A stretch of DNA of 27,691 bases from CAYYTU01 sp964474655. Its GTDB lineage: Bacteria > Chloroflexota > Anaerolineae > B4-G1. The notes under the pieces were generated by a model. It was not told the origin of the DNA, ran no database searches, and was given only the letters and a program-made list of their open reading frames with translations. Both the position numbers and the translations under genes were made by a program. The stretch lies in contig CAYYTU010000041.1 in assembly GCA_964474655.1 (NCBI GenBank), positions 1 through 27,691 on the forward strand, given 5' to 3'. Of the stretch, positions 16,017-23,782 are shown in pieces. Position 1 is the first letter of the stretch. The number at the start of each line of letters is the position of its first letter.

Positions 16017-17429
16017 TTAGGATGTATGTTCTGCTACAAAGGACTCTAACTGATCCGCCACGGTCTCATCCATCGCCGGAATCTCATAACCCGCCAGCAA
16101 TGTTTTGCAACGCTCATGGGCGCGATCGACCAGGCGCAAGCGCCCTCCGGTCATCCACTCCTCCAGGCCAGCGCGATCGAGCACATCTGGCGTCCAGAAT
16201 TCAGTGCGGCAACGTTTGACGGTGTGCATCTCCGTCAGGTAGTTGCCCTCCGACCCGACGTTAGCGATGGTATCGTAGGCCAGCGTCTCATCGTCAACCT
16301 GGACCCCTTCCTCATAGCGGCGCATCATACCGCACATCTCATCGTCGATCACGAACTTTTCGTAGGAGAAAGCGAGATAGGAGCTAAGGATGCCCCCGGC
16401 ATGGAGAACAAAATCCACCCCGCTGTTGACGGTAGTCAACAGGCCAAGCATCGATTCCAGCCCGGCCTGGGCATCGGGGAAGCTGGCGTCACTCAATGAA
16501 CCGCCGCTCCGCGAGGGAAGGCCATAGTGGCGAGCCAGCTGAGCGTGTGCGCTGACCATCAGTGAAAGCTCGGGGCTGCCGATCGCAAGCGCGCCGGTCC
16601 GCATATCGATGTTGGTCGAGGTAGATCCGTAGATCACAGGCGTGCCTGGGCTGACCAACTGGGTCAACACGACGCCCGCCAGGAGCTCCGCGCTCTGCAT
16701 CGCCAGCAAACCGGCCAACGTAATAGGGCCGGTCGAACCGGCCATCGCCAACGCAGCGATCACGACCGGCTGTCGCCAGCGGGCATACTCCATCAAAGCA
16801 CTGCACATCTCATCGCTGTAACCAAGGGGGCTGAGGCTGTTAATGAGCGCGATAGTGACCGGCTTCTCCCTGACCATATCCTCGCCAAATATGATGGATG
16901 CCATCTCCATCGTGTGGCGAGCTGCGACCTCACCTTCCGCACTGCCGATAAAGGCCTTATCGGAATAAAGCATACTGGCTTTCAGCATATGAAGGTAAGC
17001 ATCCTCGACATCAGCTGGCTCTACCAGGAGGTGACCGCTCATATCCTGATTAGGCAACACGTGCGCCAGCCGCGCCAGATCCTCATAATCCGCTAGCGTC
17101 GGTTCGCGCTTGCCCTCCTCATAATCCACCAAAAAGGGCGCACCGTAACCTGGCGCGAAGACCGGGCTCCCATCACCGACCACGACGCTCTTTTCCGGAT
17201 CGCGGGCATGAATGGTGAATGGTTTCGGAACCGATTCCAGCGCATCCATCACCTGTTGCTCTTCAAGGTAGACCTTCTCGCCCTCAGTTTTGAAACCGTG
17301 CTCCTCAAAGACAGCAATCGCATCTTCATGAGGGAACCGCACACCCACCTCGGACATCACCCGCATACTCGTCTGGTGAATCTTTTCTACGTCCTCAGGC
17401 GAGAGAAACTCACGCCAATTCTGAAGCAT
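16017..17429 (-). CDS. MttB-family corrinoid-dependent methyltransferase (MttB-3)
   Basis: The product is 470 aa with AAGGAG 6 nt upstream of the ATG. It is a more distant paralogue than MttB-1 and MttB-2. It carries the more classical MttB segments STSTNIDMRTGALAIGSPE and GGSLSDASFPDAQAGLES, plus LPNQDMSGHLLVEPADV and NVGSEGNYLTEMHT. No in-frame UAG occurs. It lies between the LarA-like gene (16 nt) and the CBS-ACT gene (33 nt), not beside a carrier. It therefore either shares one of the two corrinoid proteins or uses a carrier encoded elsewhere. A quaternary or methylated amine is the expected substrate class from characterised relatives. Confidence 0.92.
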   Translation of the reverse strand: MLQNWREFLSPEDVEKIHQTSMRVMSEVGVRFPHEDAIAVFEEHGFKTEGEKVYLEEQQVMDALESVPKPFTIHARDPEKSVVVGDGSPVFAPGYGAPFLVDYEEGKREPTLADYEDLARLAHVLPNQDMSGHLLVEPADVEDAYLHMLKASMLYSDKAFIGSAEGEVAARHTMEMASIIFGEDMVREKPVTIALINSLSPLGYSDEMCSALMEYARWRQPVVIAALAMAGSTGPITLAGLLAMQSAELLAGVVLTQLVSPGTPVIYGSTSTNIDMRTGALAIGSPELSLMVSAHAQLARHYGLPSRSGGSLSDASFPDAQAGLESMLGLLTTVNSGVDFVLHAGGILSSYLAFSYEKFVIDDEMCGMMRRYEEGVQVDDETLAYDTIANVGSEGNYLTEMHTVKRCRTEFWTPDVLDRAGLEEWMTGGRLRLVDRAHERCKTLLAGYEIPAMDETVADQLESFVAEHTS

Positions 17430-17445
17430 TGTAAACTCCTTGTGC

Positions 17446-18756
17446 CTATTGACTTCTCAACGTTGGTAAGACAAGCCCACCGTACGGCATCACGCCGATG
17501 GAGGCATCAGTATAGCTGCCCAGCGCGTCATCGGCGGCGTGCTGCAAGCTGGATGCATGCTCCAGGTGAATCTCTTCCAGCTCATCGGATGTCATACCGG
17601 TGGTGACCAAGATAATGCGACATTCCATCTCGTGCAGCAGCCAGGAGAAGGTGAAAAGCACGCACCCTTTCTCTCCCCCGATCTCACCTTCCGCGACCAG
17701 CCGACCAATCTCAGCAGGGGTAGGCATCCGGCGCATCCATTCGCGGTATTCCTCGTGCTCAAAGCCCTCGTAGATCCCCTCGGTGCAGGCGTTGACCATA
17801 ATCAGCGTGCCACCGGGCTCAAGGTAACGATCGACGCCACCGCAAACCCGAGAACCACCCTGGAACAGACTCACCTCCAGTGCGGGATCCCCTACCCCGG
17901 CGATCAGCACGTCAACCGCCTGCGGCAGGCTGACCGTCACGTTCGGTAACATACGGGCCCGCGCGGCGCGATGAGCCTCCACGTGCTCGCCGCAGAAGAC
18001 GTCCACCAGACGACGCTCGGAATCGAGGACGGTGTTGACCACCATATCGAGGCTACTCAGCGTCGCGAAATCCTCAATGTCGGCCCGGATCGGGTTCTCT
18101 GGCGGCATCACGCCCATCAGTGAGGCGCAGCCCAGCTCCATCAAAGGATCGACGAAGAATTTATGGTTGTGGTAGATGGCGCGGCGGCTGGAGACGCCCG
18201 GCATCACGATTTTGCCGCTGCCCGACCAGCCGGCCAGCATGCAGGGCATCACGTTGGTCACCCCCAGTTTGATATCAGCCTCGGCGAAGCGTCGATGGAC
18301 CTCCACTGGCGTGCCCAGATCAGTGACGCCCATATCGACCATCACGGCGTCGTTGTCAGGCTCATTGGTGAGCACGTCAACGCGCCCCATCACGTCCGGG
18401 CCAACGTTCTGCGCCAGCTCCTCCGGGCTATCGGCGGCGTGCATACCACCACCGCTGATGACTGTGATGTGATCATCTGGCACGCCCAGCGCGTTGAGCT
18501 GATCCAGCAAGATCGGCACGATCAGCTGGTTCGGTGTGCTGCGGGTGCGATCGGTGACGGCGATACACGCCCGCGCGTCCGCCATCGCTCGGGCCGTCCA
18601 TCCCATCACCCTCACGCTGGCGGTGATCGATTCGCGCACCAACGCCTCGGGGTCCGACGCTGCCTCCATTGGTCGCGGGGATCGGACGCCCACGACCTGA
18701 TCGTCAGGCAGTTTCAGGGGCAACGTATCCTGGCCGTGCGGAACCTGGATCTCCAT
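17446..18756 (-). CDS. LarA-like (DUF2088) nickel-pincer racemase/epimerase-family protein
   Basis: The product is 436 aa. It aligns with lactate racemase LarA at a near-constant offset of two residues. DRTRSTP (69-75) is the substrate-binding loop. H106 in GGGMHAADSPEE matches H108. K182 in SGSGKIVMPGV matches K184, which covalently holds the nickel-pincer nucleotide. H198 in YHNHKF matches the nickel ligand H200. The position of the second catalytic base, H174, is C172 (MPCMLAG instead of the usual PHxxAG). LarA-family proteins racemise or epimerise 2-hydroxy acids; this member may differ in substrate or chemistry. No larB, larC or larE is in the window. The gene lies 28 nt after the FAD oxidoreductase and 16 nt before MttB-3. 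Confidence 0.85.
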   Translation of the reverse strand: MEIQVPHGQDTLPLKLPDDQVVGVRSPRPMEAASDPEALVRESITASVRVMGWTARAMADARACIAVTDRTRSTPNQLIVPILLDQLNALGVPDDHITVISGGGMHAADSPEELAQNVGPDVMGRVDVLTNEPDNDAVMVDMGVTDLGTPVEVHRRFAEADIKLGVTNVMPCMLAGWSGSGKIVMPGVSSRRAIYHNHKFFVDPLMELGCASLMGVMPPENPIRADIEDFATLSSLDMVVNTVLDSERRLVDVFCGEHVEAHRAARARMLPNVTVSLPQAVDVLIAGVGDPALEVSLFQGGSRVCGGVDRYLEPGGTLIMVNACTEGIYEGFEHEEYREWMRRMPTPAEIGRLVAEGEIGGEKGCVLFTFSWLLHEMECRIILVTTGMTSDELEEIHLEHASSLQHAADDALGSYTDASIGVMPYGGLVLPTLRSQ

Positions 18757-18784
18757 TGGCTTTACCTTTCGCTAAGGGGTAGAG

Positions 18785-19996
18785 CTAGTGTCCACGTAAG
18801 AAGCTACCGCCTTCGAGGACGATACCCTCTTCGTAGCGTGTGGGACGCAGGATATTCTCCTGGGGCTCCATTGCCCCGGTGACGAGATCGGTCACACGCT
18901 TGCCGGCAGCCGGTGAGAGCATCACGCCAGCCCAGTAGCCACAGTTCAGATAGAACCCCGGCACGTCGGGAGTGGGGCCAATCAAAGGCTGGTCGTCAGG
19001 GGTATAAACGTAGTAACCGGCGCTGGGATGGACATCAGCCTTCTTCAAGCTCATCGCCACTTCCTCCCAGAAGGGCGTGATGTTGATCAGCTTCTCCAGG
19101 ACGATAGCGGCGAAGTAAGGATCGGTCGGCGGATCCTCAGAAGGCTCTTCGGCGACGGGTTCCTCAGGATCGACCCAGGCGATGTAAGCGCCGCCCGTCT
19201 CCGGACGCCAGTAAGCGTCGCGTACGATGTCGATGGTCAACGGCACATCCTGCGGGACTTTCGGCTGTTCAGATAAGAATACCTTCTGGCGGCGCACCGG
19301 TTCCAGCGGCAGATCCAGCCCCACCATCTGGCCAACCTGCCCGGCGAAAGGTCCGGCGGCGTTCACCACGGTGCGCGTAGCGATGGTGCCGCGCGAGGTC
19401 TCGACGCCACATACCCCCTGTTCGTCTTGTAGGATGTCAGTCGCCTTGGTGCGCAGCAGGAACTGCGCATCGCAGCCCTTGGCGAAGCCTTGCGTCGCCT
19501 CGTGGGTGGAGAACCAACCGTCTTTTTGACGGAAGGTCCCGGCCACGATAGTATCGGAGAGGAAGGGGAACCGCTCGCGCGCCTCATCGCCGGTGAGATA
19601 CTCCGAATCGGTCACGCCGAGCTCGTGATGCTTCTCCACCGACGCTTCCACCTCGTCGACCATCTCAGGGTCATCGGTGACGAAAAGATACCCCTGGTGA
19701 TGCAGGTCAATATCGTAGCCGGGGATGCCGATCACGTCGGCGAAGTTCTCGAAGACCTTGATGCTCTCCTGTGCCAGCTCGGACATAGCCGGTTCGGTGA
19801 ACTGAGCGCGAAAGCTCTCGATCGACTCCGGCGTCGTCAGCGTCGAAAGGCCATCGCGCATCTCCACCAGCACCGTATCCAGCCCAGCTCGTGAGAGCCA
19901 GAACGCATTAGCGACACCGACAATGCCCCCACCTATGACCACCACGTCAGCCGTGTGAGGAAACGTCTCCTCCGTTGGAACAAAGATCTTTCCCAT
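18785..19996 (-). CDS. DAO-family FAD-dependent oxidoreductase (sarcosine/D-amino-acid oxidase type)
   Basis: The product is 403 aa. The N-terminal dinucleotide-binding motif VVVIGGGIVGVANAFWLSRAG with VLVE at the end of beta-2 (about residues 15-47) marks an FAD Rossmann fold. VVNAAGPFAGQVGQMVG (about 212-228) and the C-terminal GFYLNCGYWAGVMLSPAAGKRVTDL are typical of the DAO superfamily (PF01266), such as sarcosine oxidase beta chain, dimethylglycine or D-proline dehydrogenases. It probably oxidises a secondary or tertiary amine left after corrinoid demethylation. It starts 12 nt after LivM, indicating tight co-transcription with the transporter. There is no signal peptide, so it is cytoplasmic. 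The exact substrate and electron acceptor are unknown. Confidence 0.9.
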   Translation of the reverse strand: MGKIFVPTEETFPHTADVVVIGGGIVGVANAFWLSRAGLDTVLVEMRDGLSTLTTPESIESFRAQFTEPAMSELAQESIKVFENFADVIGIPGYDIDLHHQGYLFVTDDPEMVDEVEASVEKHHELGVTDSEYLTGDEARERFPFLSDTIVAGTFRQKDGWFSTHEATQGFAKGCDAQFLLRTKATDILQDEQGVCGVETSRGTIATRTVVNAAGPFAGQVGQMVGLDLPLEPVRRQKVFLSEQPKVPQDVPLTIDIVRDAYWRPETGGAYIAWVDPEEPVAEEPSEDPPTDPYFAAIVLEKLINITPFWEEVAMSLKKADVHPSAGYYVYTPDDQPLIGPTPDVPGFYLNCGYWAGVMLSPAAGKRVTDLVTGAMEPQENILRPTRYEEGIVLEGGSFLRGH

Positions 19997-20008
19997 ACCA
20001 GTGCCTGC

Positions 20009-20992
20009 CTACTTCCCTCTGAACTTTCTCACAACAGATTCAACCAGGCCAGAGAAGCCATCTGGGTAAAAGATCATCACCAGGATCATCAACGCGCCGT
20101 AGATCACCAAGTGGAGCCCCGCCAGCTCCGTCAACTGGGACCTGAGGAACTCAATGAAGAAGACGAAGGGGAATGCAACCATCATCCCCCCCCACAAGCT
20201 CCCTCGCCCGCCGATGTAGGCCAGCGCCAACACCTCCACTGTCTTGGAGGTGTGCATCAGCGTCTTTGGCGTCAGGGAGCCGAAGTAGTGGGCGTAGAAG
20301 CCACCCAGCCAGCCGGCGAAGAGAGAGGAAAGCGCAAAGTTGAGGACGCGGTACTTGGTCGGGTTGATGCCAGATGCTTTCGCGGCCTCAATATTCTGTC
20401 CAATAGCCTTGAAGGCCAGCCCAAAGTTGGAAAGCGTGACCAACCTCAGGGCCACGTAGGTAACTAGCATCATCGCCAGGATGATGTAGTAGTAAGGCAG
20501 GTTCGTCCGCGTGATCAACAAGCTCCGAGGATTCATCCCCAGCGGCCCTCGGGTAAGATCGGTCAGGTTACGCGCCAGGCCCATCAGCGCGATGCCCACA
20601 AACCAGGCCATCACGGCGGCGAAGATGCCGCGCAGGCGCAAGGTCAACCAGCCCAATCCCAACCCCACCACGCCGGCCACAAGCGCACCCATAAAGATAC
20701 CGATCCAGGGGCTGAGGCCCGGCTGGACGGCCAATACCGGCGACGTGTTGGCCAGAATACCGGAGGTGTAGGCACCCAGTCCCAGGATCGCCGCAAAGCC
20801 GAAGTTTACAACCTGTATGTAGCCCGCCGTGAAGTCAAAAGCCGCCGCTTGTGCGGCCAGGAAGGCGCCCATAATCAGCCAACGAATCATGTGCTCCTGG
20901 TTGAAGGGCGGGATCAAGGGCAACAGTGCCACGATGATCAACAGCGCCAAACCTAGCGGGGAGAATCCAAAGCGATTCAACACTTTCTTCAT
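20009..20992 (-). CDS. livM: LIV-type ABC transporter permease (LivM)
   Basis: The product is 327 aa with AAGGAG 7 nt upstream of the ATG. It is strongly hydrophobic, with about nine membrane helices. The family landmarks are FDFTAGYIQVVNFGFAAILGLGAYTSG in the first half and the cytoplasmic coupling loop FGLAFKAIGQNIEAAKASGINPTKYR in the second, followed by AYIGGRGSLWGG. It pairs with LivH to form the inner-membrane channel of a branched-chain amino acid/amide/urea-class importer (PF02653). The gene follows LivH by 51 nt and precedes the FAD oxidoreductase by 12 nt, linking import to the catabolic genes. Ligand specificity resides in the binding protein. Confidence 0.95.
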   Translation of the reverse strand: MKKVLNRFGFSPLGLALLIIVALLPLIPPFNQEHMIRWLIMGAFLAAQAAAFDFTAGYIQVVNFGFAAILGLGAYTSGILANTSPVLAVQPGLSPWIGIFMGALVAGVVGLGLGWLTLRLRGIFAAVMAWFVGIALMGLARNLTDLTRGPLGMNPRSLLITRTNLPYYYIILAMMLVTYVALRLVTLSNFGLAFKAIGQNIEAAKASGINPTKYRVLNFALSSLFAGWLGGFYAHYFGSLTPKTLMHTSKTVEVLALAYIGGRGSLWGGMMVAFPFVFFIEFLRSQLTELAGLHLVIYGALMILVMIFYPDGFSGLVESVVRKFRGK

Positions 20993-21043
20993 AGTTATAC
21001 TCCTTAACTAACGTTTTCGATCAAGCCGCTGTCGCTATTGCTC

Positions 21044-22072
21044 CTACTCCTTGATATCGGACCCGAAGATACCGAAAGGCACAATGAGCAACACCACGAT
21101 CATCACGGCGGTGGGGATCACGTCCGCCCACGAAATCCCGAAGAATTGCTGGGTTGCCGTCTGAAGCACGGCCACGATAAAGCCACCGACAATCGCACCG
21201 GCCACGTTGCCCAGCCCAGCCATCATCACCACGTACCAGGACATATAGAGCGGCTGAAGTCCCACCGTAGGGTAGGCCTGGAACATAAACAACAAGCTGG
21301 CGCCAGAGATGGCGGCCATCGCCGTAGCCAGGGCAAACGTCAAGGGGAAGATGAAATCGAGGTTGATGCCCATCATCTGCGCTCCCAGCTCATCCTGCGA
21401 GACCGCTCGAATGGCCCGCCCCGTCCGCGTGCGGCGGAGGAAGAACCACAAAGCAGCGATCGAGACCAGGGCGATGAAGAGAGCCACCACCCGATCCACT
21501 GAGGTCGTGACGCCGAAGACCTTTAACGACGGAACGTCCCAGTAGCGCGAAATGCCCCGAAAGTTAGGGCCCAACACCAGGTTGGTGCCGTTGGTCAGCA
21601 TAAACGAGATGCCAACTGTGAGCAAGAAAGCGTTCATCACCCATCCCTGCTTCGTGCGCACGCGCAGGGGATAGAAAAGCAACCGTTCCAGAATCACCCC
21701 CAGAATCAACCCTGCCACGCCGGCAGCCAAGACAGCGATAAAGGGAGCCAACGTACCCAGGACGGGGTTGGGGTTCTCCTGCAAAAATTGGTTGATCGGA
21801 TTAAACACGAAATAAGCCACGTAGGCCCCCACCATAAAGGACTCACCGTGGGCAAAGTGGGGAACATTCATGACGCCGAAGACCAGAGCCAGACCTGTCG
21901 CCAGTAGCGCCCACATACCGCCGGTCACGAGACTGTTGATAATCTGAGCCGGGCCTGTCGCCACGCCAAGTACTATGACCAGCACCACGGTCGACACGAG
22001 CACGATCGTTGCAGGCACATTTTCGGAGATCGTTTCCTTAAGCGAACTAACAAATGAGTTCTTTCCTACCAT
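21044..22072 (-). CDS. livH: LIV-type ABC transporter permease (LivH)
   Basis: The product is 342 aa with GAGAGG about 6 nt upstream of the ATG. The N-terminal 30 residues form an extra hydrophilic-to-hydrophobic lead before the usual LivH start (INSLVTGGMWALLATGLALVFGVMNVPHFAHG). The coupling loop is TGRAIRAVSQDELGAQMMGINLD, and it ends with SWYVVMMAGLGNVAGAIVGG. About eight to nine membrane helices are seen. It forms a heterodimer with LivM in the inner membrane. A 132-nt gap separates it from LivF; I see no strong structure in it. Confidence 0.95.
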   Translation of the reverse strand: MVGKNSFVSSLKETISENVPATIVLVSTVVLVIVLGVATGPAQIINSLVTGGMWALLATGLALVFGVMNVPHFAHGESFMVGAYVAYFVFNPINQFLQENPNPVLGTLAPFIAVLAAGVAGLILGVILERLLFYPLRVRTKQGWVMNAFLLTVGISFMLTNGTNLVLGPNFRGISRYWDVPSLKVFGVTTSVDRVVALFIALVSIAALWFFLRRTRTGRAIRAVSQDELGAQMMGINLDFIFPLTFALATAMAAISGASLLFMFQAYPTVGLQPLYMSWYVVMMAGLGNVAGAIVGGFIVAVLQTATQQFFGISWADVIPTAVMIVVLLIVPFGIFGSDIKE

Positions 22073-22204
22073 AGTTTTCCTCTCTTATCCTCATCTGCAC
22101 TAACGTCACAGACATAGTGTCCACCCGTCCACCGAAACGAAGGTTTTAGCTTCTTCCGCTGACGCCTTTCCAGACACGCTCACCTATGTCCACGTTGCAG
22201 CTGT

Positions 22205-22909
22205 CTAAATACCCAAGTAGGCGTTCTTGACGTGCTGATTCGTCATCAACTCGTCGCTGGGGCCTTCCATCATGATCCGCCCCTGTTCCAGAACATAGGC
22301 CCTCTCGGTGATCTCCAACGTCGCATTCACACGCTGCTCAACGAGCAAGATAGTGACACCCGATTCCTGCAAGGTCTGCAGCGAGCGGAATACATCGGTG
22401 ACCAGGTGAGGAGCCAAGCCCAGCGAAGGTTCATCGACCAGCAGTAGCTCCGGATTCGACATCAAGCCACGAGCGATGGCCAACATCTTGCGCTCACCGC
22501 CGCTCATCGTACCGGCCATCTGGGATTGCCGCTCCGCAAGACGGGGGAACAGCTCATAGACAAAGTCGAGTGTCTCCAGCTGAACATCCCGATCCTCAAT
22601 CGTGTAGGCGCCCATAAGCAAGTTTTCCCGCACGGACATATCCACAAACAAATTGAGGTCCTCGGAGATATAACTGATGCCCCTTCGGGTCGTCTCGTGA
22701 GCGGGCACATTATTCATCTTTTGACCTTTGAAAAGCACCTCACCGCCTGTAGGGGGCAGCAATCCGGCGATGGTCCTTAGTGTCGTTGTCTTACCAGCAC
22801 CATTGGGCCCCACCAGCCCCACGAACTCTCCCTCGTCAACATCCAAGGAGACGTCCCACAGAACCTGGAGAAAACCATAACTGGCATCGATATTATTTAA
22901 CTGAAGCAA
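22205..22909 (-). CDS. livF: LIV-type ABC transporter ATP-binding protein (LivF)
   Basis: The product is 234 aa when started at the TTG at 22909, which has AAAAGGAGG 8 nt upstream and gives the usual LivF beginning (LQLNNIDASYG). An in-frame ATG at 22945 would add 12 residues but has no ribosome site. Walker A is GPNGAGKTT, the signature is MSGGERKMLAIARGL, Walker B is LLLVDEPSLGL, and the switch is LLVEQR. YISEDLNLF replaces the common VPEGRxLF segment. It hydrolyses ATP together with LivG to drive import through LivH/LivM. It lies directly downstream of LivG. Confidence 0.95.
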   Translation of the reverse strand: MLQLNNIDASYGFLQVLWDVSLDVDEGEFVGLVGPNGAGKTTTLRTIAGLLPPTGGEVLFKGQKMNNVPAHETTRRGISYISEDLNLFVDMSVRENLLMGAYTIEDRDVQLETLDFVYELFPRLAERQSQMAGTMSGGERKMLAIARGLMSNPELLLVDEPSLGLAPHLVTDVFRSLQTLQESGVTILLVEQRVNATLEITERAYVLEQGRIMMEGPSDELMTNQHVKNAYLGI

Positions 22910-22956
22910 CGGACCTTCCTCCTTTTCAATCAAAGCATTGATCATTATTGCTTAGA

Positions 22957-23691
22957 CTAGTCTCCCAGGTAAGCCTCAATCACTCGCGGATTGTTAAGAA
23001 CTTCCTTTGGAGTGCCCCTGGCGATTTCCGATCCGTACTCAATGACCATCACTTGGTCGCAGATGCCCTGAATGACGCGCATAATGTGCTCCACGACGAT
23101 GATCGTGATACCGCGATCTCGAATGGTGCGAATGATCTCCATCATATCATCAAGCTCGCCCGGAGTCAGACCAGCCGCCAGCTCATCCAGTAGCATAAGT
23201 TCAGGATCGCACGCCAGCGCCCGCGCCAAGTCAAGCCGTTTAAGCTGCACTGCGTTCAGCTGCTTGGCCGGTGTATCGTGAGCCATCGGAAAGTCGACGA
23301 ACTCCAGCGCCTCTTCCGCACGTTCCCTCGGCGATTTGCTATTACTTTCGGGGGCGCCAAAAACTGCCCCCACCAGCGTGTTCTCAAGAACCGTCAGATC
23401 AGGAAAGGGCAGCGGAATCTGGAATGTTCGCGACATACCCCGGCGGCACATCTCGTCGGCCGACAACCCCGTCGTTTCCTCACCCAAGAAGTAGACCTTG
23501 CCGGCGCTGGGCTTCAAAGATCCCGCGATGCAGTTGAGAAACGTGGTCTTGCCAGCGCCATTTGGGCCAATCAAGCCATAGATCTGTCCCTCTCTCACAT
23601 CCATCGACACTTTATTGACCGCGGTCAGACCACCAAAGTTCTTGACCACCTTCTCTGTATGCAGAATTTTATTATTACTTGTCGTCGTCAT
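22957..23691 (-). CDS. livG: LIV-type ABC transporter ATP-binding protein (LivG) with degenerate signature motif
   Basis: The product is 244 aa with AAGGGAG 9 nt upstream of the ATG. Walker A is GPNGAGKTT, Q-loop region RTFQIPLPFPDL, Walker B LMLLDELAAGL with the catalytic Glu, and the switch His in VVEHIMRV. The ABC signature that normally reads LSxGQxRR is LNAVQLKRLDLARAL here: Ser and the first Gly are lost. Since the partner LivF keeps a normal SGGE signature, the dimer would have one canonical and one weakened ATP site. The rest of the sequence is intact, so this is a functional variant and not a pseudogene. The binding-protein gene ends 91 nt upstream. Confidence 0.94.
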   Translation of the reverse strand: MTTTSNNKILHTEKVVKNFGGLTAVNKVSMDVREGQIYGLIGPNGAGKTTFLNCIAGSLKPSAGKVYFLGEETTGLSADEMCRRGMSRTFQIPLPFPDLTVLENTLVGAVFGAPESNSKSPRERAEEALEFVDFPMAHDTPAKQLNAVQLKRLDLARALACDPELMLLDELAAGLTPGELDDMMEIIRTIRDRGITIIVVEHIMRVIQGICDQVMVIEYGSEIARGTPKEVLNNPRVIEAYLGD

Positions 23692-23728
23692 ACGACTAAT
23701 CTCCCTTTAGGCGCGTACAAGCCCAGTA

Positions 23729-23759
23729 GCGGGGGCGACGGGTGGCCCGCCACCCCCGC
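23729..23759 (-). promoter_or_regulatory. GC-rich hairpin between the binding-protein gene and livG
   Basis: GCGGGGG (23729-23735) and CCCCCGC (23753-23759) pair, and an inner TGG/CCA pairing around CCCG adds to the structure. There is no U tract. Stable hairpins at this place in ABC operons commonly protect the binding-protein mRNA and lower the expression of downstream genes; that role is inferred here. Confidence 0.55.
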
Positions 23760-23782
23760 GGCGAATCATTTTAGTGGGTTAA

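Noticed and set aside
10749..17429. Pyrrolysine (UAG) readthrough in the MttB genes
   Set aside because: All three MttB frames run full length without an internal UAG. The TAG ending MttB-1 and MttB-2 is a true stop: the following bases form a hairpin or the next gene's ribosome site, not further MttB sequence.
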